NCBI GenBank assembly: GCA_963790045.1
Contig: CAWBMS010000015.1
Span: 65,458 to 129,457, forward strand
Origin: DATKMP01 sp963790045
Lineage (GTDB): Bacteria; Bacteroidota; Ignavibacteria; UBA10030
Reading direction: 5' to 3'
DNA length: 64,000 nt
The position numbers were made by a program, and so were the translations under genes. Every line of letters starts with the position of its first letter. The first letter of the stretch is position 1. The notes under the pieces are model-generated. The model worked only from the letters and a program-made list of their open reading frames with translations. It had not been told where the DNA came from and did not search any database. This document shows, one piece after another, positions 57,286 to 64,000 of this stretch.

Positions 57286-58460
57286 CTCTGCTCTCCCTGC
57301 CGCTGTTTTGCGAGCAATTCTTTTTCCACGTTTTTCTTAGTCATCAGCCAACGAACGGTATTGGCAATCGTGCCAACAAAAATGATTCCCGGTGCAATCC
57401 ACATCGGATGAGGAATGGAAAGATTGTAGATGACAAATCCCGCGGTGAAGACCGCAAACATGACGACCGACCGCACCAATCGTTTTACACGCGGATCTTG
57501 ATCAACCTGTTCCGCTAAACGTTCGTTGCGCGATGTCGGAATCGGCTGCGACGATGCCTGAATAATTTTTTCCGGCCCGCCAACCACATTGATGAAGATG
57601 GAATTCAATGACGGTTCGACAATCTCAAATTTGTGCACAGCAAGTTTGCCGGCGAACTGCTGAAATAATTCATTGCAGCGCGCGATGTCTGTTAATTCCA
57701 ACTCGGCATAATTTTGATAGACGTCGGCGCGCTGAACGAGTGGAAGCGTTTTGAGAAACTCTCCGTTGCCTTCAAACTCTAAATGCACGGAGTTGGTGCC
57801 GTGTTGTTTTTTGATATTGGAAAGAGAACCGTTCAACACCGGCTTGCCTTTATTGATGAGACAAATGTTGTCGCACATTTTTTCAACTTGATCCATTTGA
57901 TGCGTGGAAAAAATAATGGCGACATTTTTTTGCCGAAGTTCCATCAACACATCTTTGAGTAAAACCTGATTCACCGGATCGAGGCCGGAGAACGGTTCAT
58001 CCAAAATAACTAACTGTGGACGATGCACAAGAGAAATAATCAACTGAATCTTTTGTTGATTGCCTTTGGAAAGCTCTTCGATCTTTCGGTGCGCATCCTG
58101 CTTCAACCCAAATCGTTCTAACCAATATAAAATCTGCGGCCGTGCTTCTTTGGGTTTCAGTCCTTTTAATCCCGCAAAATATAAAATCGTATTGATGATT
58201 TTACTCTTACGATACAAGCCGCGTTCTTCGGGCAAATACCCGACGATATTCCATGTCGCTTGAGTGAAGGGCTTCCCATCAAACGTAATTTGACCTGCAT
58301 CCGGTTCGATAATGTTGAGCACTGTGCGAATCGTGGTGGTCTTTCCCGCTCCGTTGGGACCGAGTAAGCCAAACAACTCGCCGCGCTTCACTTCCAATGA
58401 AACGCCGTTGACCGCAACAACCGAATCAAATTCTTTTCGAAGATTCGTAACTTTTAACAC
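57282..58460 (-). CDS. ABC transporter ATPase (NatA-like) with C-terminal membrane pair
   Basis: 392 residues. Walker A GPNGAGKTT near residue 35, signature LSKGNQQK, Walker B LVILDEPFSGLD and the switch histidine in STHQ. From about 325 two hydrophobic stretches follow (VVMFAVFTAGFVIYNLSI and WIAPGIIFVGTIANTVRWLM), not usual for NatA ATPases. GTG start at 58460 behind a full AAGGAGG site. 21 bases after the true asnS stop; operon with the permease. Confidence 0.9.
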   Translation of the reverse strand: MLKVTNLRKEFDSVVAVNGVSLEVKRGELFGLLGPNGAGKTTTIRTVLNIIEPDAGQITFDGKPFTQATWNIVGYLPEERGLYRKSKIINTILYFAGLKGLKPKEARPQILYWLERFGLKQDAHRKIEELSKGNQQKIQLIISLVHRPQLVILDEPFSGLDPVNQVLLKDVLMELRQKNVAIIFSTHQMDQVEKMCDNICLINKGKPVLNGSLSNIKKQHGTNSVHLEFEGNGEFLKTLPLVQRADVYQNYAELELTDIARCNELFQQFAGKLAVHKFEIVEPSLNSIFINVVGGPEKIIQASSQPIPTSRNERLAEQVDQDPRVKRLVRSVVMFAVFTAGFVIYNLSIPHPMWIAPGIIFVGTIANTVRWLMTKKNVEKELLAKQRQGEQR

Positions 58461-58481
58461 TATACCTCCTTATGTTTTTTC

Positions 58482-59781
58482 TTATGGCGTCAATCGATAA
58501 ATCATTCGCGGGAACGGAATGGTTTCGCGCACGTGTTCTAATCCGCAAATCCAACCGACAGTGCGCTCGACGCCAAGCCCGAAGCCCGCATGAGGCACAG
58601 AATCCAAATCGCCGCAAATCTAAATACCATTCAAACGCTTCCTGCGGCAAATCATGTTCCTTAATACGCGCGAGCAGCACATCTAAATCATCTTCGCGCT
58701 GGCTGCCGCCGATAATTTCTCCGTACCCTTCTGGCGCAAGCACATCCACGGCTAGTGCGAGTTTGGGATTTTCCGGATCGCGTTTCATGTAAAATGCTTT
58801 CACTTCCGATGGATACCGATGCACCATGACGGGGCGATCAAATTGTTCGGACACAACGGTTTCATCTGTTCCACCCAGATCGTTGCCCCATTCAAATGGC
58901 AAACCTTTGTCGTGCAAAATCTTTACCGCTTCATCATAACTAATTCGCGGCAGCGGCTTCTTGACGTTTTGCAATTTGGTAATGTCGCGTTCCAATATTT
59001 TTAATTCCGGCAGACAATCTTTTAAAACATTTTGCACGATGTACTCTAAAAAATCTTCCGCCAGATCCATATCGTCGTTCAAATCGTTGAATGCCACTTC
59101 CGGTTCCACCATCCAGAATTCCGTCAAATGTCTTCGCGTCTTGGATTTCTCTGCGCGGAACGTGGGGCCGAAGCAATAAATTTTCCCGAACGCCATCGCC
59201 GCCGCTTCGCCGTATAATTGTCCCGATTGAGATAAATATGCTTTGCCAAGATCAAAATAATCCGTGCCAAACAAGGTTGAAGTTCCTTCGCACGCTGCGG
59301 GCGTTAAAATAGGAGAATCGATAAGCGTGAATCCTCTTCCGTCAAAAAAATCCCGAATGGATTTGATGATGCGATGCCGCACGCGCATAATAGCATGCTG
59401 TCGCGATGAGCGCAGCCATAAATGCCGCCGGTCGGCAAGAAATTCCACGCCATGTTCTTTCGGTGTGATCGGATACTCGTGTGCAATGTGAAATATTTTT
59501 GGAATGGAAATGACATCCAATTCCACGCCGCTTGGCGCGCGATCGTCTTTCCGTACTTTGCCAATAACCGATAATGAAGACTCCTGCGTCAACTTTTCAA
59601 AGTCCTCGATGCAACTATCGGGCACCAGCCCTTTCACCAACACCCCTTGGATGATTCCTGTGCCGTCACGCAGCAAAAGAAATTTTACTTTGCCGCTCGA
59701 ACGTTTATTATACACCCAGCCGTGAAGCTGGACTTCTTCTCCGATATGATTACTTAATTCCGATATATAAATTCTTGACAT
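58482..59781 (-). CDS. asnS: Asparaginyl-tRNA synthetase, frameshifted near the end
   Basis: 432 residues after repair. Anticodon-binding fold at the N-terminus (VQLHGWVYNKRSSGKVKFL), then the class II core: motif 2 FGPTFRAEKSKTRRHLTEFW near residue 210 and GGSQREDD. As written the frame goes astray after YLDLRRFG and overruns into the next gene. Removing one base at 58601-58602 gives SVPHAGFGLGVERTVGWICG and FPRMIYRLTP with a stop at 58482, the normal end of AsnS. Essential, so an indel error is most likely. AsnS rather than AspS by the C-terminal motif. Confidence 0.92.
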
Positions 59782-59886
59782 ACAAACTCTTTCAAAATAT
59801 TGTTAGGAATATAGCGAACTAATGAGAGAGGTTCAAACGAAATGATGGAAGAGGAGAAACAACCTTTTCTGCGCTCTTCGCGTACA

Positions 59887-59957
59887 TCTCTGCGCCCCTT
59901 GCGGTTAATCATCTCAGGATTTAACCGCAAAGAACGCTAAGCACGCCTAAAAGACGG
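59887..59957. repeat. 70-bp dispersed repeat, copy 1
   Basis: TCTCTGCGCC, a palindrome made of GCGGTTA and TAACCGC, then AAAGAACGCTAAGCACGC. It matches 61461-61531 at most positions. It occupies much of the gap between asnS and the PorV-like gene. Confidence 0.75.
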
Positions 59958-59989
59958 TAGATAAAAAAATCTGATGCGCGCAGAGAAAA

Positions 59990-61267
59990 TTATAATTTCA
60001 CAATAAGACTGATTGATGAAAAATTTGTACCATCGAGTGGATTATCATCCATTGCATGATATTTACAATAATCGTAACGGATATCAAAATGACGGTGGAG
60101 CAGTGCCACCAATGCCGGTTCGGGAACATGAAAGTCTTCTAAAAATTTAAATATTCCAGATGCACGAATGCCGATACCGCTTGTTGTTATAATCATGTTT
60201 CCTGTATTCTGAAATGAACCGCCTCTAAAATAAATAACTTCTCCTAACCCAAATTGCCATCCTTGTGCAAGTTCTGTTACCGCATACGTTATACCGTTTT
60301 CAGTTTGTGTGGTTTGTTTCCCGCCGATAATATTTTTAAAGAAATTAATATCACCAAAACCACCGCGGTAATATGAAGTTCCTAATGTATCTGAATGTCC
60401 AACAAGAAGACTGCTCGATTCTCTCGACCAAGTTATGGTAAGAAGTTTATGATTCGTGGGAGCATATTTAATACCGAGATCGATCGTTGTCCCTACAGTG
60501 ATCGTTCGTGGAAGCGCATCTGCTTGCGCAATATATGTCATTTTATCGCCAACGTTCGTAAGAGCTGTACCAAAAGATACATCACAAAGAGGTGCAATGC
60601 CGGGTAATAATTCAGATTTTTTAGCAACCAAATCCACGATGGGAACATCGATGAGAAGTCCATAGTCTTCTGACCAGGCTGAAGTAGTTCCTATTGTGTA
60701 TAATTCTAAAGAATTACCAATTGTATAACTACCCAAATTAGAGGTTATCTTTCGAAGAGTGAAACCTACAGCAACTCGAACGCCCATATCTAATCCAAAA
60801 CCGATACTATAGGCATTATTGTGTTCTTCAGAATTGTATGTATCGTTGATATCAGGGCTGGTTATCCCGGTTCTATTTATCATTCCATAATTCAGATCAA
60901 CTCGAGAGTAAGCAACGCCGAGTGATAATGGAAGAGATAAATATTTTTCAAAATTGATACCGCCGGATGCGGCATAAGAATTAAATGTAAAATCAGGTAA
61001 TCCGAAACTCGGGAACCATTGAGTTTTTGTTGGATAGAATGAATATGTAACATTTGTTTGTTCACTTGAAAACCCCAGATGTGCCGGATTGAAATTTATT
61101 GCGTAAGGATCATCGGATATTCTGGAAATCGAAGTGCATCCCTGAGCGTTTGCTTCAGGAGACGAATTGATTTCAAGAAACGGTACCGCTGTACTAACAA
61201 ATTGAGAATGTGCTGCAAGAGGAAGCATCACGAAAAGCAGCAACGTGAGTTTGCCGTGGTGGATCAT
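59990..61267 (-). CDS. PorV/PorQ-like outer-membrane beta-barrel protein
   Basis: About 425 residues from the ATG at 61267 (MIHHGKLTLLLFVMLPLAA), chosen because AGAAAGGG lies just ahead and a signal peptide follows; the frame extends 22 codons further up without either. DDPYAINFNPAHLGF is the hallmark of the PorV family, which in type IX secretion docks or shuttles cargo at the outer membrane. Many alternating strands follow. The sorting-domain protein at 27260 would use such a system. The exact subgroup is not certain. Confidence 0.65.
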   Translation of the reverse strand: MIHHGKLTLLLFVMLPLAAHSQFVSTAVPFLEINSSPEANAQGCTSISRISDDPYAINFNPAHLGFSSEQTNVTYSFYPTKTQWFPSFGLPDFTFNSYAASGGINFEKYLSLPLSLGVAYSRVDLNYGMINRTGITSPDINDTYNSEEHNNAYSIGFGLDMGVRVAVGFTLRKITSNLGSYTIGNSLELYTIGTTSAWSEDYGLLIDVPIVDLVAKKSELLPGIAPLCDVSFGTALTNVGDKMTYIAQADALPRTITVGTTIDLGIKYAPTNHKLLTITWSRESSSLLVGHSDTLGTSYYRGGFGDINFFKNIIGGKQTTQTENGITYAVTELAQGWQFGLGEVIYFRGGSFQNTGNMIITTSGIGIRASGIFKFLEDFHVPEPALVALLHRHFDIRYDYCKYHAMDDNPLDGTNFSSISLIVKL

Positions 61268-61460
61268 CGTATTACCCTTTCTAATAGAGTTGTAGTATGA
61301 GTTTAACGAATAAGAACAAAAACAGCACAACACAATTTCAATGTTGCCGTTTTAATTCAACTCATTACCAACCGACGATACAATTCCTTTAAAAAAGTAA
61401 TAACGAATTTTAGGTTGACCTAATGTGATAATTTTTTAAATATAATGCAAGTCTAAAATA

Positions 61461-61531
61461 TCTCTGCACCCTTTGCGGTTATTCATCTCCAGATTTAACC
61501 GCAAAGAACGCCAAGCATGCTCAAAAAACGG
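61461..61531. repeat. 70-bp dispersed repeat, copy 2
   Basis: Second copy of the repeat at 59887-59957, same orientation, with TTTGCGGTTA / TAACCGCAAAG as its palindromic core. The two copies flank the PorV-like gene. Confidence 0.75.
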
Positions 61532-61545
61532 CGGGTACAAAATGT

Positions 61546-61587
61546 ATTCCCGCAACTTGTCCTGAGCTTGTCGAAGGACGCGGGATT
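61546..61587. repeat. Palindromic element (ATTCCCGC type)
   Basis: ATTCCCGC pairs with GCGGGATT around a second hairpin GTCCT/AGGAC. Same outer stem as the element at 24878. Confidence 0.65.
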
Positions 61588-61665
61588 TCTCTTTTACCAC
61601 TGTTACCACAACCGTCGCGCACAATCCGATACTTTTTTATTTTCTTCATAAATTTTGCTCTCGGC

Positions 61666-61714
61666 ATGTGACCGTCACCAACCGGCGTTTACGCTTTGCA
61701 GGTGGCGGTCACAT
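61666..61714. repeat. Palindromic element (GTGACCGTCACC type)
   Basis: TGTGACCGTCACC pairs with GGTGGCGGTCACA (one mismatch). Its loop ends in TTTGCA, close to the TTGCA loop of the palindrome at 8926, so the two may be related. Together with the repeats at 61461 and 61546 it fills the gene-free stretch 61268-61734. Confidence 0.6.
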
Positions 61715-61734
61715 ACATAGGCGCAAGCGATTGA

Positions 61735-62229
61735 TTAAACCTTAGGTTTCCGGTCTTGAATGACAATAGTTTCGGCAATGCGATCATGTACCGTTCGCCT
61801 GTTAGGATCAATGAAATATTGTAAGAAACCAAAACCAAATTCCAAAAATGAAGCACCATATCCAAGTGATCGTTCCAACGCATGCCAGAAACTGATCTTT
61901 TCATGAACAACAGAAACGACTCTAATGCCCATAAGCCATTTGCCGAACGTCTTACCGTTGCCATAATAAATTGAAAGTGAAAAGTATACGACAAGAAGTA
62001 TAAAACTATACCAATGTTCAAAATCAAATATTAAATGCATATCCTCTTTTACAAGACCAAAGCGCTGCAATAGCCTAGCACCGAACATTAAGATCGGTAC
62101 ACATACGACGGCAGTGACTAGAAAATCCACAATAAAAGCTCCTGCACGACTTTTAAAAGATGCTAGAGGAAGACCATGTAACTCTTGCATGCGGTGAGAC
62201 TCGGTTCCATTGTAATTATTTTTCTTCAT
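61735..62229 (-). CDS. RDD-family membrane protein
   Basis: About 164 residues from MKKNNYNGTES (an ATG 3 codons upstream is also open). The RDD pattern is visible: SFKSRAGAFIVDFLVTAVV with Arg and Asp in the first helix, YYGNGKTFGKWLMGIRVV in the middle, and a last segment ending NRRTVHDRIAETIVI. Three membrane helices. Transport or stress functions have been proposed for some members; none can be assigned here. Confidence 0.85.
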   Translation of the reverse strand: MKKNNYNGTESHRMQELHGLPLASFKSRAGAFIVDFLVTAVVCVPILMFGARLLQRFGLVKEDMHLIFDFEHWYSFILLVVYFSLSIYYGNGKTFGKWLMGIRVVSVVHEKISFWHALERSLGYGASFLEFGFGFLQYFIDPNRRTVHDRIAETIVIQDRKPKV

Positions 62230-62265
62230 TGTGATCATAAAGAGTATTTCCTATTAAAATATTTA

Positions 62266-62295
62266 TTGACGCCTGCGCATAACGATTTCTATATT
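62266..62295 (+). promoter_or_regulatory. Promoter upstream of the transposase remnant
   Basis: TTGACG at 62266-62271, 18 bases, TATATT at 62290-62295, about 60 bases before the truncated IS110 reading frame. Confidence 0.45.
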
Positions 62296-62353
62296 ACACC
62301 AATAAAAAATACAAGATATTCTCACCATCATTCATCTACGAAGGAAAACATCT

Positions 62354-62443
62354 ATGGACATAACGAAACAACAACTCCTTGCCGATACATTTATGGTCGG
62401 CATCGATCCGGCAAAGAAAAGACATCAAGCCGTGCGCATTGCT
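62354..62443 (+). pseudogene. Truncated IS110-family transposase
   Basis: ATG with GAAGGAAAA ahead opens MDITKQQLLADTFMVGIDPA, then KKRHQAVRIA, the N-terminus of IS110-type DEDD transposases, including the first catalytic Asp in VGIDPAKK. At about 62440 the coding similarity stops and hairpin-rich DNA that belongs to the cassette tail begins. Only about 30 of some 350 expected codons are left. Confidence 0.65.
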
Positions 62444-62706
62444 TGTCCGCCGTCTTTTTGGCGGGCTTGCCTGTTTGTCGTGCATAAATTTATAAAATGC
62501 CGCTGTGCGGCATCCCGCTCTTTATATTTTTATTGATGCGGGAGAACATTCTGGACTTCTCGTTCTTCGAGATGTCTCGGGAAGCTGGAGGCGTTTTATT
62601 ATAATCCCGCGCAGCGGGATTCTCTTTCTCTTGTAATAATTTGTTTTTCACTTCGTGAAAGAGTTATAGGCCTCCGGCTCTTTTTTAAAATGGTTAGGCG
62701 CAATTG
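62444..62706 (-). other. Cassette tail (attC-like), long copy
   Basis: Read on the minus strand it begins CAATTGCGCCTAAC (62706-62693), the exact inverse of the unit's other boundary, and carries CTAACCATTTTAAAAA (62697-62682), AAAGAGAATCCCGC (62627-62614), GCGGCATTTTATAA (62503-62490) and TTTATGCACGAC (62488-62477), all shared in order with 8824-8901. Between are small hairpins (GAGCCGGAGGC, TTTCACGAAGTGAAA, ATCCCGCTGCGCGGGAT, ATGCCGCACAGCGGCAT). GCCTAAC and GTTAGGC fit the integron core consensus RYYYAAC/GTTRRRY. Confidence 0.55.
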
Positions 62707-62747
62707 CTTATTATAAAAATTATAACGCATTAAAATAATTTTTATCA

Positions 62748-63248
62748 TCAATTAGGTGTAAATGTTGCAATAACACTATTTCTTATTGTTTGTATGCCGC
62801 CCCCTTGTGTTAAATCGCCTAAAAGAAAAATATTATACGTTCCTGCCGAATCAACTTTTAAACTTCTTGATACAACATATGGGTTAAATATGATAGAACT
62901 GTCTCCTTCGGCAACACAAAGATATGATCTATCCATAGTAGAATCATTTGATGACCATGATACTCTGGCAATATAGCTAGTAGTGTGTGCCTGATTAGTT
63001 GAATCAAAAAAATATCCCGATGCCTGAAAGACAATAATTCCAGATCCATGAACTGTCATATTTATTTGTCTAATAACTTGAGGGGTATATGATAAATTAA
63101 CAGCCTGATTGTCTCCACCAATGAAAATACTGTAGGCGCTCGTACCAGATGGACCAACAGGACCTTGCGGTCCCGTAATACCTTTACAACCCAAAATAAT
63201 TGTCGGCAAAGCGAATAAAATACAAATTATAAATGCTGTGGGTTTCAA
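62748..63248 (-). CDS. Small collagen-like lipoprotein, cassette gene
   Basis: 166 residues from TTG at 63248 (AGAGGAAAA seven bases ahead). Signal peptide and lipobox (FALPTIILGC), then one short Gly-x-Pro run (GITGPQGPVGPSG) and a beta-rich body ending NSVIATFTPN. Seen in many exported proteins as a short collagen-like neck; function unknown. It lies alone between the exact 14-base inverted repeats at 62693 and 63300, so I treat it as the cargo of a cassette-like unit. Confidence 0.7.
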   Translation of the reverse strand: MKPTAFIICILFALPTIILGCKGITGPQGPVGPSGTSAYSIFIGGDNQAVNLSYTPQVIRQINMTVHGSGIIVFQASGYFFDSTNQAHTTSYIARVSWSSNDSTMDRSYLCVAEGDSSIIFNPYVVSRSLKVDSAGTYNIFLLGDLTQGGGIQTIRNSVIATFTPN

Positions 63249-63299
63249 TGTATTTTCCTCTATTTATATATTTATGGTGAACATTTTATCACCACATTT

Positions 63300-63324
63300 C
63301 AATTGCGCCTAACTAGTAATTAGA
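63300..63324 (-). other. Cassette boundary with integron-core-like GTTAGGC
   Basis: On the minus strand TCTAATTACTAGTTAGG (63324-63308) continues into CGCAATTG. GTTAGGCGCAATTG (63313-63300) is the exact inverse of CAATTGCGCCTAAC at the far end of the unit. Compare 8267-8288. Confidence 0.55.
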
Positions 63325-63567
63325 TAGACAAGTTTTATAATTTTTTGTAACATCTTCAATTTCATTCGTCAAAACCACATCTTCCATCTCATAAACTTCT
63401 AACTCACCAAATTTAAATTTCCAGAACCAACCACTCAACGACATCCTATTACCCTTTACTGTTTGAACTATCGTTTTGAGAAAACTAACCTTGCGCTTAA
63501 TATAATCGGTGGAAAAATTAGTTGCAAGAAAAAATGTAAATGTCAGACACTGAACTATGCGGAACAT
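63313..63567 (-). CDS. Unidentified small ORF ending at the cassette boundary
   Basis: 84 codons; the plausible part is KTIVQTVKGNRMSLSGWFWK to the acidic VYEMEDVVLTNEIEDVT and KNYKTCLSNY. No family recognised and no good ribosome site at the first ATG. Its last codons are read from the boundary sequence itself (TCTAATTACTAG), so the real gene, if any, probably lost its own end when the cassette arrived. Confidence 0.35.
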   Translation of the reverse strand: MFRIVQCLTFTFFLATNFSTDYIKRKVSFLKTIVQTVKGNRMSLSGWFWKFKFGELEVYEMEDVVLTNEIEDVTKNYKTCLSNY

Positions 63568-63656
63568 TTTTCGTTACAGTGTTTGTAAAGAGTATCGGCA
63601 TGGATGCAAAGCCGAATACTGATATGGAGAAAATCCACGACCTGTTTGGAGAATAT

Positions 63657-63824
63657 CGGAACACTTGCGGCAAGAGCCAGAGTACTTCTGGCAATTGGCA
63701 AAACACTCTTTTTTGTTGCCGGAAGACAGTTGGTTATTGCCGCCGCACTTCCGTACAGAGAATAAAGTAATTTGGACACTGCAAAAACTCGTCCGGGCAA
63801 AACGTACACAACGTATTCCCGTCG
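63657..63824. repeat. Possible second 21-bp periodic tract, very degenerate
   Basis: Cutting every 21 bases from 63657 gives units that often begin with C plus a purine run and have CACTT or TACTT near base 6-10 (63657, 63678, 63699, 63741). Similarity to the array at 7573 is weak. No convincing gene lies from 63568 to the window end. Confidence 0.35.
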
Positions 63825-63917
63825 TCTTCAATAAAATTGTGATTCTGCAATATTTACTTCTTCTGCTAATGATATTAGAAGTGGGCTCAAAAATGGTCAG
63901 GAACAAAAACATTCGTG

Positions 63918-63993
63918 TCATGCCCGCGGATTTTGCCAAAGGCATCACTTTCGTGATAAGCGGCCTGCCTGCCGCAGGCAGGGCATCCAGAAT
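63918..63993. repeat. Palindromic element, same family as 24878
   Basis: GTCATGCCCGC at the left and AGGGCATCCAGAA at the right, with CCAAAGGCATCACTTTCGTGA and a perfect TGCCTGCCGCAGGCA palindrome inside. The element at 24878 has matching flanks in the opposite orientation. Confidence 0.6.
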
Positions 63994-64000
63994 TTTGGTG

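Overview
The window reads as chromosome from a bacterium of the FCB group, most likely the Ignavibacteria/Chlorobi side rather than Bacteroidia. Evidence: a secreted GH30 glycosidase ends in a type IX secretion sorting domain (NYPNPFNPTT), there is a PorV-like outer-membrane protein, and the sepiapterin-reductase-like protein ends in a pattern I associate with the Chlorobium enzyme. Clear Shine-Dalgarno sequences (for example before ahcY and natA) also argue against Bacteroidia. This placement is inference; no rRNA is present.

Layout. 1-7455: a minus-strand operon fni / prenyl synthase / ptsH / ptsI (ptsI cut by the window edge), then plus-strand sugar nucleotidyltransferase, metK and ahcY. 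7456-10930: accessory region with a degenerate 21-bp tandem array, palindromic elements inside ~105-bp direct repeats, an integron-cassette-like unit carrying a Cass2-type protein, and a BglII-like restriction-modification pair. 10931-21737: UV-endonuclease-like gene, rho, and an operon TPR lipoprotein / pyrK / pyrD / folC; then bcp / PTPS / folE / sepiapterin reductase (tetrahydrobiopterin), a second peroxiredoxin, two tRNA-Ser genes and a STAS-like protein. 21944-29040: M13 peptidase, tRNA-Arg with a gene remnant beside it, DUF3795, ECF sigma/anti-sigma, and a GH30 enzyme between direct repeats. 29185-43267: two complete RND efflux systems separated by an msrAB fusion; the second has a TetR gene with palindromic operators. 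43268-48761: pectate-lyase remnant, aminotransferase / ACT / PaaK, and NAD(P)HX repair. 48765-59781: asnS / natA / natB / nuoJKLM / NhaD-like antiporter / nuoN in one direction. 59782-64000: PorV-like protein between repeats, RDD protein, IS110 remnant, a second cassette-like unit, palindromes and a possible second weak 21-bp periodic tract.

Two points matter most. First, at least 16 single-base frame breaks interrupt otherwise intact reading frames, including genes that should be essential (metK, rho, asnS, ptsI). Many lie in short homopolymers, so I read them as assembly or sequencing indels and annotate whole genes across them. Second, two distant genes (8341 and 62748) sit in units with the same architecture: a boundary CTAATNACTAGTTAGG-type sequence, a gene-specific inverted repeat, and a shared hairpin-rich tail. 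This looks like solitary integron-type cassettes, with no integrase in view, and is the best candidate for an undescribed system here.
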